Source of the DNA: Trichopria drosophilae
Lineage: Eukaryota > Arthropoda > Insecta > Hymenoptera > Diapriidae
Assembly (NCBI GenBank): GCA_030407085.1
Contig: CM059585.1
Location: 5,759,001 to 5,823,000 of the forward strand
Length of the DNA stretch: 64,000 nt
Direction: 5' to 3'
Both the position numbers and the translations under genes were made by a program. The notes under the pieces were generated by a model. It saw only the letters and a list, made by a program, of their open reading frames with translations, was not told the DNA's origin and did not search any database. Shown here in pieces: positions 1 to 11,848 of this stretch (the first letter of the stretch is position 1; every line of letters begins with the position of its first letter).

Positions 1-1300
1 CATTGTAAAATGTAATAGGCAGTAACTATTTTTACTATTATAATAGTAATTAACTTTCCTACACCACTGAGAGTTATCAATTTGTATTATTCAGGAGATT
101 CATTTTATAGTTTTTATAACTGAAAATCATTTAAATAACTAAGTTCTACCAACTAATTTTAGTCAGATAAAGATGTAGAATTCTAACATTCTAGTCAGTA
201 AAATTTTATATACAAGTTATTTTGTAGTTATTAATTAGTTTGTTATTCCTACTCCGTAATTATGTTTGAAAAATCACTACATTCTTTCGTATAAATAATA
301 ATAAATTCATGATTGTATTTTATAATATTGTACTTTTTTCTAACTTCTTTTATCTCGTGTGGAGAATTTTCTATTATTCAATATATTAACTTTACATTCA
401 TTAATGTCCATGAACTGTCTAAATTATAAAATATGGTAGCTGATAAAAATTTTACAAGCCTTTGTGAAATATTGAACTCATTCTCTGTTTCGATAAAGAA
501 TTCCTTGTCTTGTTACATTTCTTCGCCCACGTTGCATTTACTTTAACGTAACTGCCATTAAAGGTACCGGATAAAATTTTTGGTTAGTCGAAACGGGAAA
601 TTAATCATACTTCGAGATAATAGATCAATTGGCTTAACTATGCTTTAAATCTCACAATTAATGCAGTAATTTCTACAGTTTTTAAGATATCAGTAATCGT
701 GAGTGACCTGGTATTCGAGGAACTTTTAATTTTGAAGGTCGTGTGATTGCAGAATAAATTCCATCGATTGTCATATTGTTAAGTATTCTTAAGTTACACA
801 AGTTTATTCAAATTTTCTTTTATTTATATTAAAAATTTACTTTACTTTTTCAGTTATTTAGTATTTCTTGCAATATTCGTGGTTTCAATAAATTGTTTAA
901 ATTATTTAAATTTGGGTTGTGCAAGTAATATTGGTCGTTCTTATTTACATTTCGAAATAAAAATTTTGTTATGTAAACTATAGCATTTTAGATCAAAAAC
1001 TATTTTAGTTAAATCTGCATAAAATTTCAATAAGTATTTTATATTTCTGACCTTATGCAAATAAATCATATATTTTACGATTTCTGACTAAAAAATGATA
1101 TTACTTATTAAAGGACTACGAATAGACTCACCAATTTCAAAGAATGCATTTTAAAATCTAAATAACAAGTATTTAATTGAAAATTTTGCTGAATGTAATA
1201 TTGGAGAATTTAGTTTTCTATTCTAATGAACTGAAAACTCGTTTTTCGTTGTATTTTAACTGTAATTATACACTAAGTAACCTGATTAAATAATAATATA
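1..1300. other. AT-rich gene-free spacer
   Basis: No coding exon, palindrome or repeat stands out in this stretch. Confidence 0.5.
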
Positions 1301-1640
1301 ACGCCTAAATAAAAATGTTGAAAAGGATATCCCCGATCCAACAAAATTTCCTTCTAAATATTTGGCGCCCAATGAGGGACGCATAAATCGGTTTTGTATT
1401 GAGCAATTCCAGACTTTCCCAATATTGATTAAAATTAGTAAAATTATTAAACAGCCAACAGCAAACAGCGTGTACCAAATTAGAATTGTTTATGGATATA
1501 CAGGGTATCCAAGAACTAGGTAACGATATTTCAGAATGTGATTTTTCATGATATTTCAAACAAAAAAGTCCCATACCAAAATTGGATGTGAGGCACAGAA
1601 TTTGAGTAACGGGTCGTTGGATACATGTGATTCCTTTTTT
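1300..1640. repeat. Possible LTR-retroelement or dispersed-repeat remnant
   Basis: At 1362-1379 the sequence TGGCGCCCAATGAGGGAC closely resembles a tRNA-Lys primer-binding site of LTR retroelements. From 1498 a run starting tacagggtatccaagaacta looks like a dispersed insect repeat. No LTR pair, gag or pol was found nearby, so the assignment is tentative. Confidence 0.2.
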
Positions 1641-1848
1641 TTATGAATTTGAATATTTGAAAGTTTATAAAAAAAGGAATTAAAAATTCTTGATATCTAA
1701 CAAAATTCAATAATTTATTAATAATATTCGAATGCAATTAAATTAAATGTTTAAATATTTACATAATTGATAAAGACATTTATATTTAATGACAAAATTA
1801 AAAATCGATAAGATTATAAGTTATTCACAATCCAAATAAAATAGGAAC

Positions 1849-1982
1849 ATATGTTTTGTGTGTTTCCAATTCATAACTATGAATAACTAAACCTCAATAA
1901 ATTTTATGTCGGGCGTAAATCGGTACATAACTTTCATTGAGGTTTAATTATTGTACACTTTGTTGTAATACATATGTTTAAT
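1849..1982. repeat. Short foldback (MITE-like) element
   Basis: About 134 bp with imperfect inverted arms: aacatatg...aaacctcaat on the left and attgaggttt...catatgtt on the right. No protein is encoded. Confidence 0.4.
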
Positions 1983-2865
1983 GTATACTTCATAATAAAA
2001 TTTCGTAGAAAAACAAATTCAAATGATATAAAATTGAACCAAAATGATCTATAACATTTAATGAGTATCATTTTGATATATTTATTACGAACCGGTAATT
2101 TACTTTTAAGTCAATAAATATGAAAATCTCAAACGACTCACACAAGTGGACTTTTTTTTATTAATTATTTACGAGTGTTAAAAAGTTAAAAAATGTGAAA
2201 TACCGTGATACATAAATGTATACAGGCTGTACATAACATTTGGAAATGTTTTGTAACTTAATGATTTCGAAAATGCCTGAAACAGGTGAAACGAATTATC
2301 AAAAAAGCTGATTTTTTAGGGGTTCCAATGATTTTCCTTTGTCAATTTGTCTGTTCTATGTTAGACATGAAACTTTCAGATTTTACTTTTTCTATTTACA
2401 AGCCACAAATCCTCACTATATTACTTCACAATAAATGTTTATGGCGCAATGTTTCTCCACTTTTTGGACTGTTCGTTTCTACCAATTTTCGTTCGATAAT
2501 ACGTTTTCAATCATTATCATTTGAAAAAGTCAATAAGGTTAGGTTAGGTGACACATCATCATAAATCATTTTATTTAGAATTTAGAGTAATAGCACGTAT
2601 TCAAGACAACCTAATTACAATTACAAAAACAGACTATGTATACTAAATCGAATAGTAACAAAATTGTCTAGTTACTGTGATGTTTTTAATAGAAGCTAGT
2701 AACTAATTTTTCATCAAACTGCAAAATTGCAGACTTTAGGTATGAAATATAAAGAATGAAAATTATGATCCTCTTCAAAATGTTCTAACCTCCCTTACGG
2801 GAGACGAGCCTACTTTCGCCATGTAGTAAAATCAACCTTGATTTTTTTTTCTATAGTGTACCAGA
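1983..2865. other. AT-rich spacer
   Basis: A 92-codon frame at 2286-2564 (+) is not recognised and has no coding features. A short ggttaggttaggt run lies at about 2535. Confidence 0.4.
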
Positions 2866-3172
2866 TTACTTTTTAGCATTCAATGTTTCATCATCAATTT
2901 TATCAGGGCCGACCAATGCGGATTCCATGTAACCGTTCTCATCCTCGAAAGGTAAAAAAAACACAGGCCGTACCTATAATGGCCCTCGAAGCCGTATAAA
3001 GCGTACGACCTGTGTTAGATGATGCACAACAAGAACAATTTCCAAACCATATAAAAGTTCGATTTCTACAACGAGAGTGCAATTTTCCGACAGTGCAAAT
3101 TACACGACATGCATTATACATAGAAGGAAAAAATTCGTGAACTGGGTACTGATAACGAACAATGACTATTAT
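2866..3172 (-). pseudogene. Candidate coding fragment with a frameshift, family unknown
   Basis: On the minus strand, an open frame from about 3172 passes through a Cys-rich stretch (C-S-C-C-A-S-S). At an 8-T homopolymer (2954-2961) it must shift to continue as L-P-F-E-D-E-N-G-Y-M-E-S-A-L-V-G-P, ending in N-A-K-K and TAA at 2868-2866. The last 30 codons look protein-like: acidic, with mixed third positions. A possible AG acceptor lies just upstream of 3172. It could be the last exon of a gene, a decayed gene or a mobile-element remnant. I do not recognise the family. Confidence 0.28.
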
Positions 3173-3294
3173 TCTAAACGTTTATCCACATTTTTATTGC
3201 TTGCCTTAGATTTCTATTTTTTCTAATTACTTTCATTTTAGAACATCAATTCAAATCTAAACAAATATTACAGTTATTTATTACTTAAAACAAT

Positions 3295-3485
3295 AGTGTG
3301 GCTGTGGCTCAAAAATCCGACAATTCAAAAAGTCGACAACGCTGTCAGTCGAAAGACCGACACATTAAAAAATAGGCACATTTACAAGCGAACAGTCATT
3401 TCTTGACGTCTAGGTTTTCTGACTCTCGGGTTTTTGACCTATCGACTTTTTGATTTGTCGGTTTTTCGACTAGCACCCTATTCTG
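3295..3485. repeat. Degenerate foldback repeat of GTCGA/TCGAC words
   Basis: The left half repeats caaaaagtcgac and agtcgaaagaccgacac; the right half carries the complements tcgactttttg and gtcggtttttcgac. Together they make an imperfect 190-bp inverted repeat. Confidence 0.4.
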
Positions 3486-3980
3486 ACTTTGTTTATCTTT
3501 CTTAATTGTATTAGCAATTATCATTGTTAAAAAAGTCAGTAGATTTATTAAGATTTTATTTCTTTGGGCATTACAGACGTTTTAATCTGTATGATTGTTT
3601 CCATTTTAATTTATACACTTACAGTCCAGTCACTTTGCACTTTCGCCTGAAAAGTGAATGTTTATCGATGAAACCTTATCAAACGGACCTGAGAGGCTTC
3701 AAAACGCTTAACTTTTAGCTACGTATTTCTTAACATTATAAAAAACATGAAAATTTGTTTTTTTTTTGTAATTACTCAGTGATTCTAATGCATGAATACT
3801 CGTTTTGAAAGTGATTTCATCATATACAATTCACCCTAATCGGCAATATTGATTCTACGAATAATGGACGACTTATCCAAGAAAAAAGGGTATATTTAAC
3901 TAAAAAATATTTTTCGCTTATTCTTCGATACTCGAAAGATTTTATGAAAGCTTATTTCAACGAAAGCTAAAAACATAAAA

Positions 3981-4046
3981 TTTTACTATCAAACAAAAAA
4001 CCTACAATTTTACTATCAAACAAAAAACCTACAATTTTAACTATCA
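3981..4046 (+). repeat. 27-bp tandem repeat, 2.3 copies
   Basis: Two identical 27-bp units (3981-4007, 4008-4034) beginning ttttactatc, followed by a broken third. Confidence 0.7.
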
Positions 4047-5829
4047 TTGATTAACGTTGGTTCAAAAAAAAATGAAGTCCTCAGAAGCTCCCCTGAACAT
4101 CCCGGGACGGATTGTGTAGTTTGGGTTATTAATGAATTGAAATAACACTCTTTTTTGTTGAAAAAAGAACATTGAATGCAAAATATAATTTGAAATAAAT
4201 ATATGTAATTCAAACAAAATATTCGGATATATATTTTTAAACAAAAATACAACCATTTAGTTGTATATTTAGGAATCTCCTTATGTTTTACCTGCCTATA
4301 ACTTTATTCTAATATACAACTCTGAAAACAAGACACCAAGATTCATGAATATCTGTTAATTTTAGAAAATTCGTTCGGTATATTGATTCTGCCATTTGGA
4401 ATTTTTGAAAACCAAAGGAGGCCATAAGTGACAAACTTTTAGTATCGCCCAATTTCAGGCGATGAACAGCCTTATTAAAACTTGTCCTTTAAAATTCTTT
4501 GTGAGCAGCGTTGATCGACTAATACTCTCAATATGAACTCTAAAAATTTGTAGCAATTGTGTGACAAATGGAAATCATAGTTCATGAACACACTATCCAA
4601 GGAAGCTGTTCTATACATTTTATTTAAATAAATTTCGTTTTTTAAAAATTAAAAATCTTAGGGGTATTAAAGATTAAGGTAAAATTGAATCGTAATTAAA
4701 TATTTTTGATAGTCTTTCATGGATAAGACTTTACTATTGACCAAATCACTATCACCATTATTATAACTTGTAAAAAATGAAAAAAGCTACGAAATGCGCA
4801 CATCCGTTCTCCCTTGATAGTCCAAAATGAGAAAAAAAGTCACGACAACTTCAGCTCAGAATCCGGATTAAAGGGATTTTTTTTAATTTTTTAAAAATGC
4901 CTTTCCCATTATTTTCAAACGTTCTCTATCGATTCCCGAAGAGAAAATTGCAAAAAAAAAGATTGTATTCACAAAAATTTTGCAAAATAATATTAAAAAT
5001 TGAAATTAATCCAAATGAACGTACTACAAACAGATAATGAACGTTAAAAATATTTGCCACTTAAAAGTGATAAGTTAAACGTTTTATTAACGTATTTTAT
5101 AAACGAATATTACTCTTATTATTGTTATTGTTATTATTATTATTTTAATAATAACTTTAACATCGACATTGGTTTTTATGTCGCTCAATCTATCCGAAAA
5201 GTGAGACATTTTTTGCTCGAATCTCTATTAGATCAGCGTAAAATTTCATTGCAACCACGCCCCAAACCATGAGGAACACGCATAGAAATTATTTACTAAT
5301 AATTAATGTAAGCTAATTCAGAGGGTCTTACATTAACTGTAAAGTTATAACAGTAACTGTAAAGTAAAAAACGACAGGTAACTTCGAGATGAAAATACCA
5401 GCACTTTCCTACATGTCAGCAATGTTATTGGATATTAACTGGTATATTTTAAATTTCAATGAGCGTTCGTTAACTGTTAATAAAGCTTACATTAAATTCT
5501 TCCGTTCGAACTGCGGATGCCGGCAATGCGTCGAAAAATTCGCAGACAATTGGATAACTGTGCGTGTGTATGTTTGTTTATCTCTTTCAGTGAAATTATA
5601 AGCACGTAAATATATCACGTAATGATCCTAACATTAATATTTAAAATTCTTATGTTAAATATTAACATAACAAATTTAACTGAATCTCAGATTACGGTAA
5701 CTTCAGGATAAAATACCTTATACCTTAAGATTAAAAACGAAATTCTGTTAGGTTTACTATGAAACTATTACATTATCTGCAAACAAACATTTCTCTGCAG
5801 TGTCGCTACTGAGTGCAATTTAACGCGCA
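4047..5829. other. AT-rich spacer
   Basis: Only short low-complexity frames are present, for example an ATT/TTA-rich run near 5115. Nothing recognisable. Confidence 0.5.
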
Positions 5830-5925
5830 AAAAATTGTCTACACGAGGAATCGAACCCAGAATCTTCGAAGACGATCAGATTACTAAACAAAGCGGATGC
5901 CTTGGCGGTCGTAACCATGTAGCTT
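5830..5925 (-). repeat. tRNA-derived SINE or tRNA pseudogene fragment
   Basis: On the minus strand an A-box-like tagctacatggtta is followed about 55 nt later by a perfect B box (gggttcgattcc), then gtagacaatttttt. The arms do not fold into a complete tRNA. The B-box half and its A/T-rich tail match copies at 6766-6860 and 47199-47310. Confidence 0.5.
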
Positions 5926-6289
5926 ATTATTATTATTATTGCACCAAATTATGTACACGTCTTATATATCTTTGAACAAATTTAAATGTATTTCATACAA
6001 CGTCTATTTCTATACAATACGACACCTTTTTAAACGTACTTTGAATTTAGGTTGTTTACGGTTCTTCATAAGCGATATTTTAGTTTTTAAAATACGTTGC
6101 GTATAACATATACATATTATAAACGTAGGTTATAAACACATTACTAATAGACGTTTATATCATGTATCTAAGCCGTTTTTAAAACAAACTTACGTGTAAT
6201 AAACGTACATTAAATCACAGTCATTTTTATTCGGGACTTTAATTAGGGAAACCAGTCAATATTCATAGTAAATAATAAATATCTATTGC

Positions 6290-6510
6290 ACTGTAAAAAT
6301 AAAATGCATTAAATTTAATGAACATGTAAATGAAGCAAATATCAAGCAGGTACATTAATCCTTTTTCATGTTTATCTTGAAAATCTCAACAACTAACGCA
6401 TTGAATCTAATGCACATACATTAATATTAAGCAGGTTCATTACTAGCTTACCACGTTTCCCCTACATTAAAATTAATGTACATGGGCATTAAATTTCAGT
6501 CGCATGCGCA
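6290..6510. repeat. ATTAATG-rich foldback element
   Basis: It begins tgcattaaatttaatgaaca and ends with the complementary form acattaaaattaatgtacat. Further cattaat/attaatg words lie between them. Confidence 0.35.
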
Positions 6511-6765
6511 CAACATTGAAATTTGTATCCAGAATATTACAGTCGCTGAAGGAATATTTTGGCAACAATATTTAAAATATTCCTAATAGGAAATTTTCCG
6601 GCCATTTAAAAAAAAAACGAAACAAATTTTGAAAATTATCGTCATATTTTTTTTTAAATTATGTAAATTCTCTGTTATATGTATTATACGATTATATGTA
6701 ATTTCATGTGAAAATGATGTTTAATTATATTTGGCTACTTTTGTTGCTTAAATAACGACGATCGC

Positions 6766-6860
6766 AAATAACGCTCGAAAACAAATAAGAAAAACGCTCG
6801 CCCCAGTGGGGAATCGAACCCGGGAATTTCCAAAATTCGTCGTTCTCCGTTTTTTTAATT
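6766..6860 (-). repeat. tRNA-derived SINE fragment
   Basis: On the minus strand a B box (gggttcgattccccac) is followed by gcgagcgtttttcttatttg and cgagcgttatttg. The same order and nearly the same sequence occur on the minus strand at 47199-47250. Confidence 0.5.
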
Positions 6861-7385
6861 TTTAGGTATTTGATCCAAACAAGTAACAATCAAAGTTATT
6901 GATTGGCACTATTCTTGTATTGTACAAATTCAATATGGCGGACAAAACACCATAAGACGTATTAACTCCTTTTTATATTGGCTGATTAGAAAATCACTTA
7001 TTTGATTCTAAATTATATTTTAGTGTTTCAAAATATGTGCGAAAGAAACGATCGTTTTATGAACGAAATGGCAGATTCAAAATGGAATCTAAAACGTTGA
7101 AATTTTTCAATTTTATCAATTTATAAAAATACATTTAGATATCCCAATATTATTAAAAAAAATATTGAAGCCTAATAATGACATTCGAATTAGTTTTTAT
7201 ATTGGTAAATCCAATATGGCTGCCAAAGAATTATAACGCACCCCCTACCTACTAGAAATCAATCCATTTTTTCCAATGTATTATTTATATATATTTAATC
7301 CAATGTATTCACCATGTTAAAGTTATAGGAAAATGGATAGTGTAAGAAAAAAATGGATAAGTTTCTACCAGGACCCCAAAACTCG

Positions 7386-8702
7386 ACGTCTATCAATCTG
7401 GCAGAGCAAGGTCAGCCAAAACGAAAAAAAATATGTACTTTTGAAAGATGCAAACCGCTAAATCCAAATACCAACCCTTATCGCAAAAACCACCCTTAGC
7501 AAAAAATTATTTTACAGATGAAAACGTACCCTTGAGTGGTTTACTAACGATAAGACTACTACCAACTTTTGTGCTTCAACCCCCGTTGAAAAAAAACTCA
7601 CCCTTATCGGAAAAAATGCATTATTTAAGAAGAGAAAGTAGCACAAAATTATTTATAGCTGAAGACTTATCCTTGAGTCATTTACAATCCAATAGGACTA
7701 ATACCAAATTTTCTGCACCAACCCTCATTGGTAAAATCCACCTGTAAGGGAAAATAATCATTATTTACGAAGGAAAAGTAGCACAAAATTATTTTATTGT
7801 TGAAAACGTAGCCTTGAGTGAATTTTTTTCAATAAGGGTTCGAGCTCAAAATTCGGTATTAGACTTATTGGTTAATAAATGACTCAAGGGTACGTTTTCA
7901 ACCACCAAATAATTTTGTGCTACTCACCCTTCTTAAATAATGCATTTTTCCATTAAGGGTGGTTTTCTTCAATAAGGGTTCGAGCACAAAATTCGGTGTT
8001 ATTCTTATTGGTTAATAAATTACTCAAGGGTACGTTTTCAACTGTAAAATAATTTTGTGCTACTTTCCCCTTGTAAATAATCATTATTTTCCCTCAAGGG
8101 TGGATTTTTCCAATGAGGGTTGGTACAGAAAATTTGGTATTTGTCCTATTGGTTTGTATATGACTCAAGGATAAGTCTTCAGCTATAAAATAATTTTTTG
8201 CTACTTTCTCTTCTTAAATAATGCATTTTTTTCCTTAAGGGTGGGCTTTTTAAATGAGTGTTGGATCACGAAATTTGTAATTTGTTGCATCTGTTAGCAT
8301 AAAGATCGGAATGTCTCTCTAATATAGAAAATATTATCTGCTTTGTTGGCACATTTACTTAATTTTTTTACGCATTTTTGTGGTTTTATTCTTTGCTAAG
8401 GGTGGTTTTTGCGATAAGGGTTGGTATTTGGATTTAGCGGTTTGCATAGTTCAAAAGCACATAAAAAGCACATAATTATGCACCTTTTCCGGATTGTACC
8501 TGATTAGTCCTTCATCGATTTTGTGAGTATGCTCTGCTAGCTTGTGTCATGCCAGCAGTACATTATAAAATGTCTATTCTTAGAAAAACGTTAGGAGCAC
8601 AAAAATTTTTAATTAGAGCACATAATTAGCACATAAAAAGCATAAAATTATGGATATATTTTTTTTTTTTTGGGCGACCTTGCTCTGCCACTTGATAGAC
8701 GT
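7386..8702. mobile_element. 1.3-kb foldback element with modular inverted arms
   Basis: The ends are inverted copies: acgtctatcaa...ggcagagcaaggtc on the left and gaccttgctctgcc...ttgatagacgt on the right. Further in, aaccaacccttatcgcaaaa (7468) is mirrored near 8415. Both arms are built from repeated modules containing taagaagagaaagtagcaca, ataattttgtgctac and gactcaagg, giving a nested palindrome centred near 7860. No transposase is encoded. An extra AGCACATAA-rich block (8455-8650) interrupts the right arm, probably a later insertion. Confidence 0.7.
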
Positions 8703-10309
8703 ATAAACTCATGATTTATTATATTACTAGTGGTATATCAATCTCACTTGATTTCGAAAAACCTTCTATTGTTTCATAATTCATGTGAACCAAACGATTG
8801 TTTCAACAATAAAATGGCGGTTCAAAGACTAAACAAGAAAAAATCAAGATTACTATAACATTTTTATGATTTCCGTAGTATGCAAATCAAAGATGGCGGA
8901 TCAAATATCATTAGGTGTACTGTAACCTGTGGTTTCTTATATTATTATTAGACAGAAAATCACACTTAGATGAGCTATATAGTATTTTATTGTTTATAAA
9001 TGTATAGCAACTATGCAAGCATTTTAGCAAAAGAGTGTCTTATTATAAAAGTGGCGGATTAATTTCCTCTTTTACCATATTTCCCTTGTTTCTTCTTAGT
9101 AATTAGATAATGTAAGCGATTATTGGTGAAAAATGTTATTCCGTTGTATATAGTGGTACATAAATTTTGTGTACAATTGTATATAACTTATTTTTACGTG
9201 GGTTGTTTCTTTCACACATATTTATTGAATTTGTTGAATACAAGAATAACGTCACTGCGCTGAATAACCTTGATTATTACTTGTTTTGTCTTGTGGCATC
9301 TAAGCAAATCGAGCACCTTTGTAAAATAACAAAAAACGTTACATTGGAAAATTTTAGACCCCATTTTTGGATCGGCATTCAACCAAAAAATGTCTCTTTT
9401 TACAACTGTTTAATATAATTAAAAAACTTAATAGAGTGACCCGGAAAAATTAGCTTAAATCACGAAATATTGAAATAAAAAAAACACCAAAATATTTAAA
9501 ATTTTGTTTTGCGGAGCTGATTCTAAAATAACAGTATGGAAAATGTCTATAATCCAAAATTGTTCTTAAATTGGTGTTCAAAATGACACATTCAACGCAT
9601 GAAATAACCAGAGAACAGTGAATTGAGAGATCGTTTTAGCTTCAGCAACGTTTCATTTCACTTAATGAGCAACATTGAAAATTTTTGGAAAAACAAAAGT
9701 AAAATTTAAATACAATCAATTTGTCAAACAATGCTGGAAGAGTATCGATAGAAACGCGGATATCCTTCTTCTTATTTAACACCGCCCCAATTTCCCTGCA
9801 AGCGGCATCGCCTGAATGCCGGAAATAGGTTTCGCTTTCGCACTCTAACATTCGAAAGAGAATACAAAATAAACATCCTACTCTCGAAGGCGTTCTTCCA
9901 TCACTAAATACCACACCTACCATAATAAAAATAACAACATACACGTAAGTGAATGTCGATTACAGGTATTAATTGGACTATGGAATTTGGACGACTTCCA
10001 AGAGACTTAGGAAGTGCTTCTAATTATATTGATGAGCTGGACAAAGTTAGGCACTAAATTCTTCAACAAAATTTTGAATAGTAGAAAATCATTCTAGGTA
10101 CATATTCAATCATTTTTTGGCTATTTTCGTTTTGTTCCTTCTACCTTCTTTTTTAATCCGTACCTCAGTATATAAACGTTTATTAGATGATTTGTTACCC
10201 GCTTATACTTCTTTTTGTCTACTATTTTTCTATTACGCCGGATTTTTTTTTCTAATCTGGTAATGGCCGCTTTTTTGTTATCACGTAACCTCTCTTTTTT
10301 TTAGTGAAA
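8703..10309. other. AT-rich spacer with ATGGCGG motifs
   Basis: Several copies of an aATGGCGGat word (8813, 8893, 9052) are the only pattern. Frames at 9167-9418 (+) and 9642-9944 (-) are not recognised. Confidence 0.4.
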
Positions 10310-11060
10310 TAAGTTAATATAAATACGATTTAGAAACGAGACGTTTACGAAAAAAAACAACTCTTTATTTTGGCACCTTCCTCCTTTTTTCTTTTATTCA
10401 TAATGAAAGGTTATTGCTAATGAGTTGATTAAGTAGCTCAAACATCAAGAGAAAAAAATCCAATGTTAATAATAATATTTAATTTTTTTATCTTCTTAAG
10501 CTTCTCGTTTTTCTTTTGCATCGTAATTTCATTGTTGTCTAATATGGTAACGAACGATTTTTTTTATTTGAAATATCCCCGTCTAATGAAATTATTTATT
10601 TAACTATAAATATGATTAAAGAGATTTAGAAATAAAACGTTTACAGTATAGAAAAATAAAAAAAAATCTCTTTATTTTGACAACTTCCTCTACCTGTTTT
10701 CTTTTATTCTTAGTGAAAGGTTATTGCTTATAAGTTGACTAAGTACCCTAAATCATCAGGAGAAATATAATCCTATTTTATCAATAACATTTAATTTCAT
10801 TATCTTCTTATGCCTCTTGTTTTTCTGTTTTTTATATTGTGCCTTAGTATTCTCTAATGTAGTAAAGACTTTTTTAATTTAAAATATCCCCGTGTAGTGA
10901 AATAAATCCTGTAGCTATAAATATGATTCCAGAGATTTATAAATGACACGTTTTCGATACACGAAAATTGCCATTTCTCACTCGATATTTTTCTCTTATT
11001 CTTAGTGAAAGATTATTGCTCATGAGTTGATTAAGTAGCAAACATCAGGACAGAAAAAAA
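10310..11060 (+). repeat. Tandem array of about 300-bp units, three copies
   Basis: The marker ttattc(a/t)tagtgaaaggttattgct recurs at 10394, 10704 and 10996, giving periods of about 310 and 292 bp. Each copy also has aaatatgatt..agagattta and cttctt..ctcgtttttct blocks. It lies directly upstream of the gene 1 5' block. Confidence 0.7.
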
Positions 11061-11099
11061 ACTTTTGAATTTTAAAGTAACATTTAGAAACTGTACCTG

Positions 11100-11845
11100 A
11101 CTCTCAAGATCACCTTATGGTTCACCACCATATTTTTGCACTGTGATCCATAAGAAACAATAGTAAACATAAAGAACGAGTCTTCGGCCGCTGCCACCAA
11201 GGTAATTTGCATTGGTTATTTTTAACCGGCGATCGAAAACCGATTGGCCAAGAACACCGTTCGATTCATCGAGGCTACATGAGCTTCTGCCAAATTAAAC
11301 GTGACTTTTTATAGATCGAGCGTGAAAATCGGCTACATAGTCGTCGCTAAGGCCAAAGTCGCCAAAGCATTGTAATCGACCGCGAAAATGATCGCTTAGA
11401 TCATTTCATAATCGTTTCCCCTTCAATAACGCGTACATCCCCAATGATGTTCCGTTAATTACGCAGCACACCCACGTGCTTAATCGTTTTCAAAATAGAT
11501 CGATCTATGATCGATTTCGTTGCCGGGGTAACAAAAGGTGCAAGATAATATGCGCCGAAAAAAACAAAATAAGACGGAAGTTCAAGGCGGTCAAGGCGTC
11601 CGATCGAGGATGTTTGTTGCCAAGATATCAAATCGTCGGTGATGATCTATCGCCACCGTGAAGAATGCGCGATTGCGTCCTCCCGTCGCTGTTAATTGCT
11701 CTAGCAAGGCGCAGTTTGTCGTTTCCATCTGATCGACAGGCCATTAAGCACCGATCGCTCCGCAAAAAACTAAACTCCATCCGGTTAATTTCTAAAACGT
11801 TCACTTTCGGGTGATTAAGTGATCGAGATAAATCAGTAACACGAC
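11100..11845 (+). promoter_or_regulatory. CpG-richer 5' block of TpnC gene 1
   Basis: This block is clearly richer in G+C and CpG than its surroundings and ends at the gene 1 ATG. GATCG-type words recur about ten times (for example agatcgatctatgatcgatt near 11499). It probably contains the promoter and 5' UTR. No convincing TATA box or MEF2 site was identified by eye. A 61-codon frame at 11476-11661 is probably just a consequence of the base composition. Confidence 0.45.
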
Positions 11846-11848
11846 ATG
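11846..11848 (+). CDS. TpnC: TpnC gene 1 coding exon 1 (ATG only)
   Basis: The initiator ATG abuts a GT donor (ATG|gtaatt), and an intron of 125 nt separates it from exon 2. It is chosen because the other two genes have the same arrangement and because insect TpnC genes are known to be interrupted right after the start codon. The 5' UTR upstream is not delimited. The donor is weaker than that of gene 3. Confidence 0.6.

Noticed and set aside
5830..5925. Functional tRNA gene
   Set aside because: B box is perfect but the cloverleaf arms do not pair properly and related fragments occur elsewhere, so SINE or pseudogene is preferred.
7448..7747. 99-codon frame in the foldback element
   Set aside because: Made of the element's repeated modules, not a protein.
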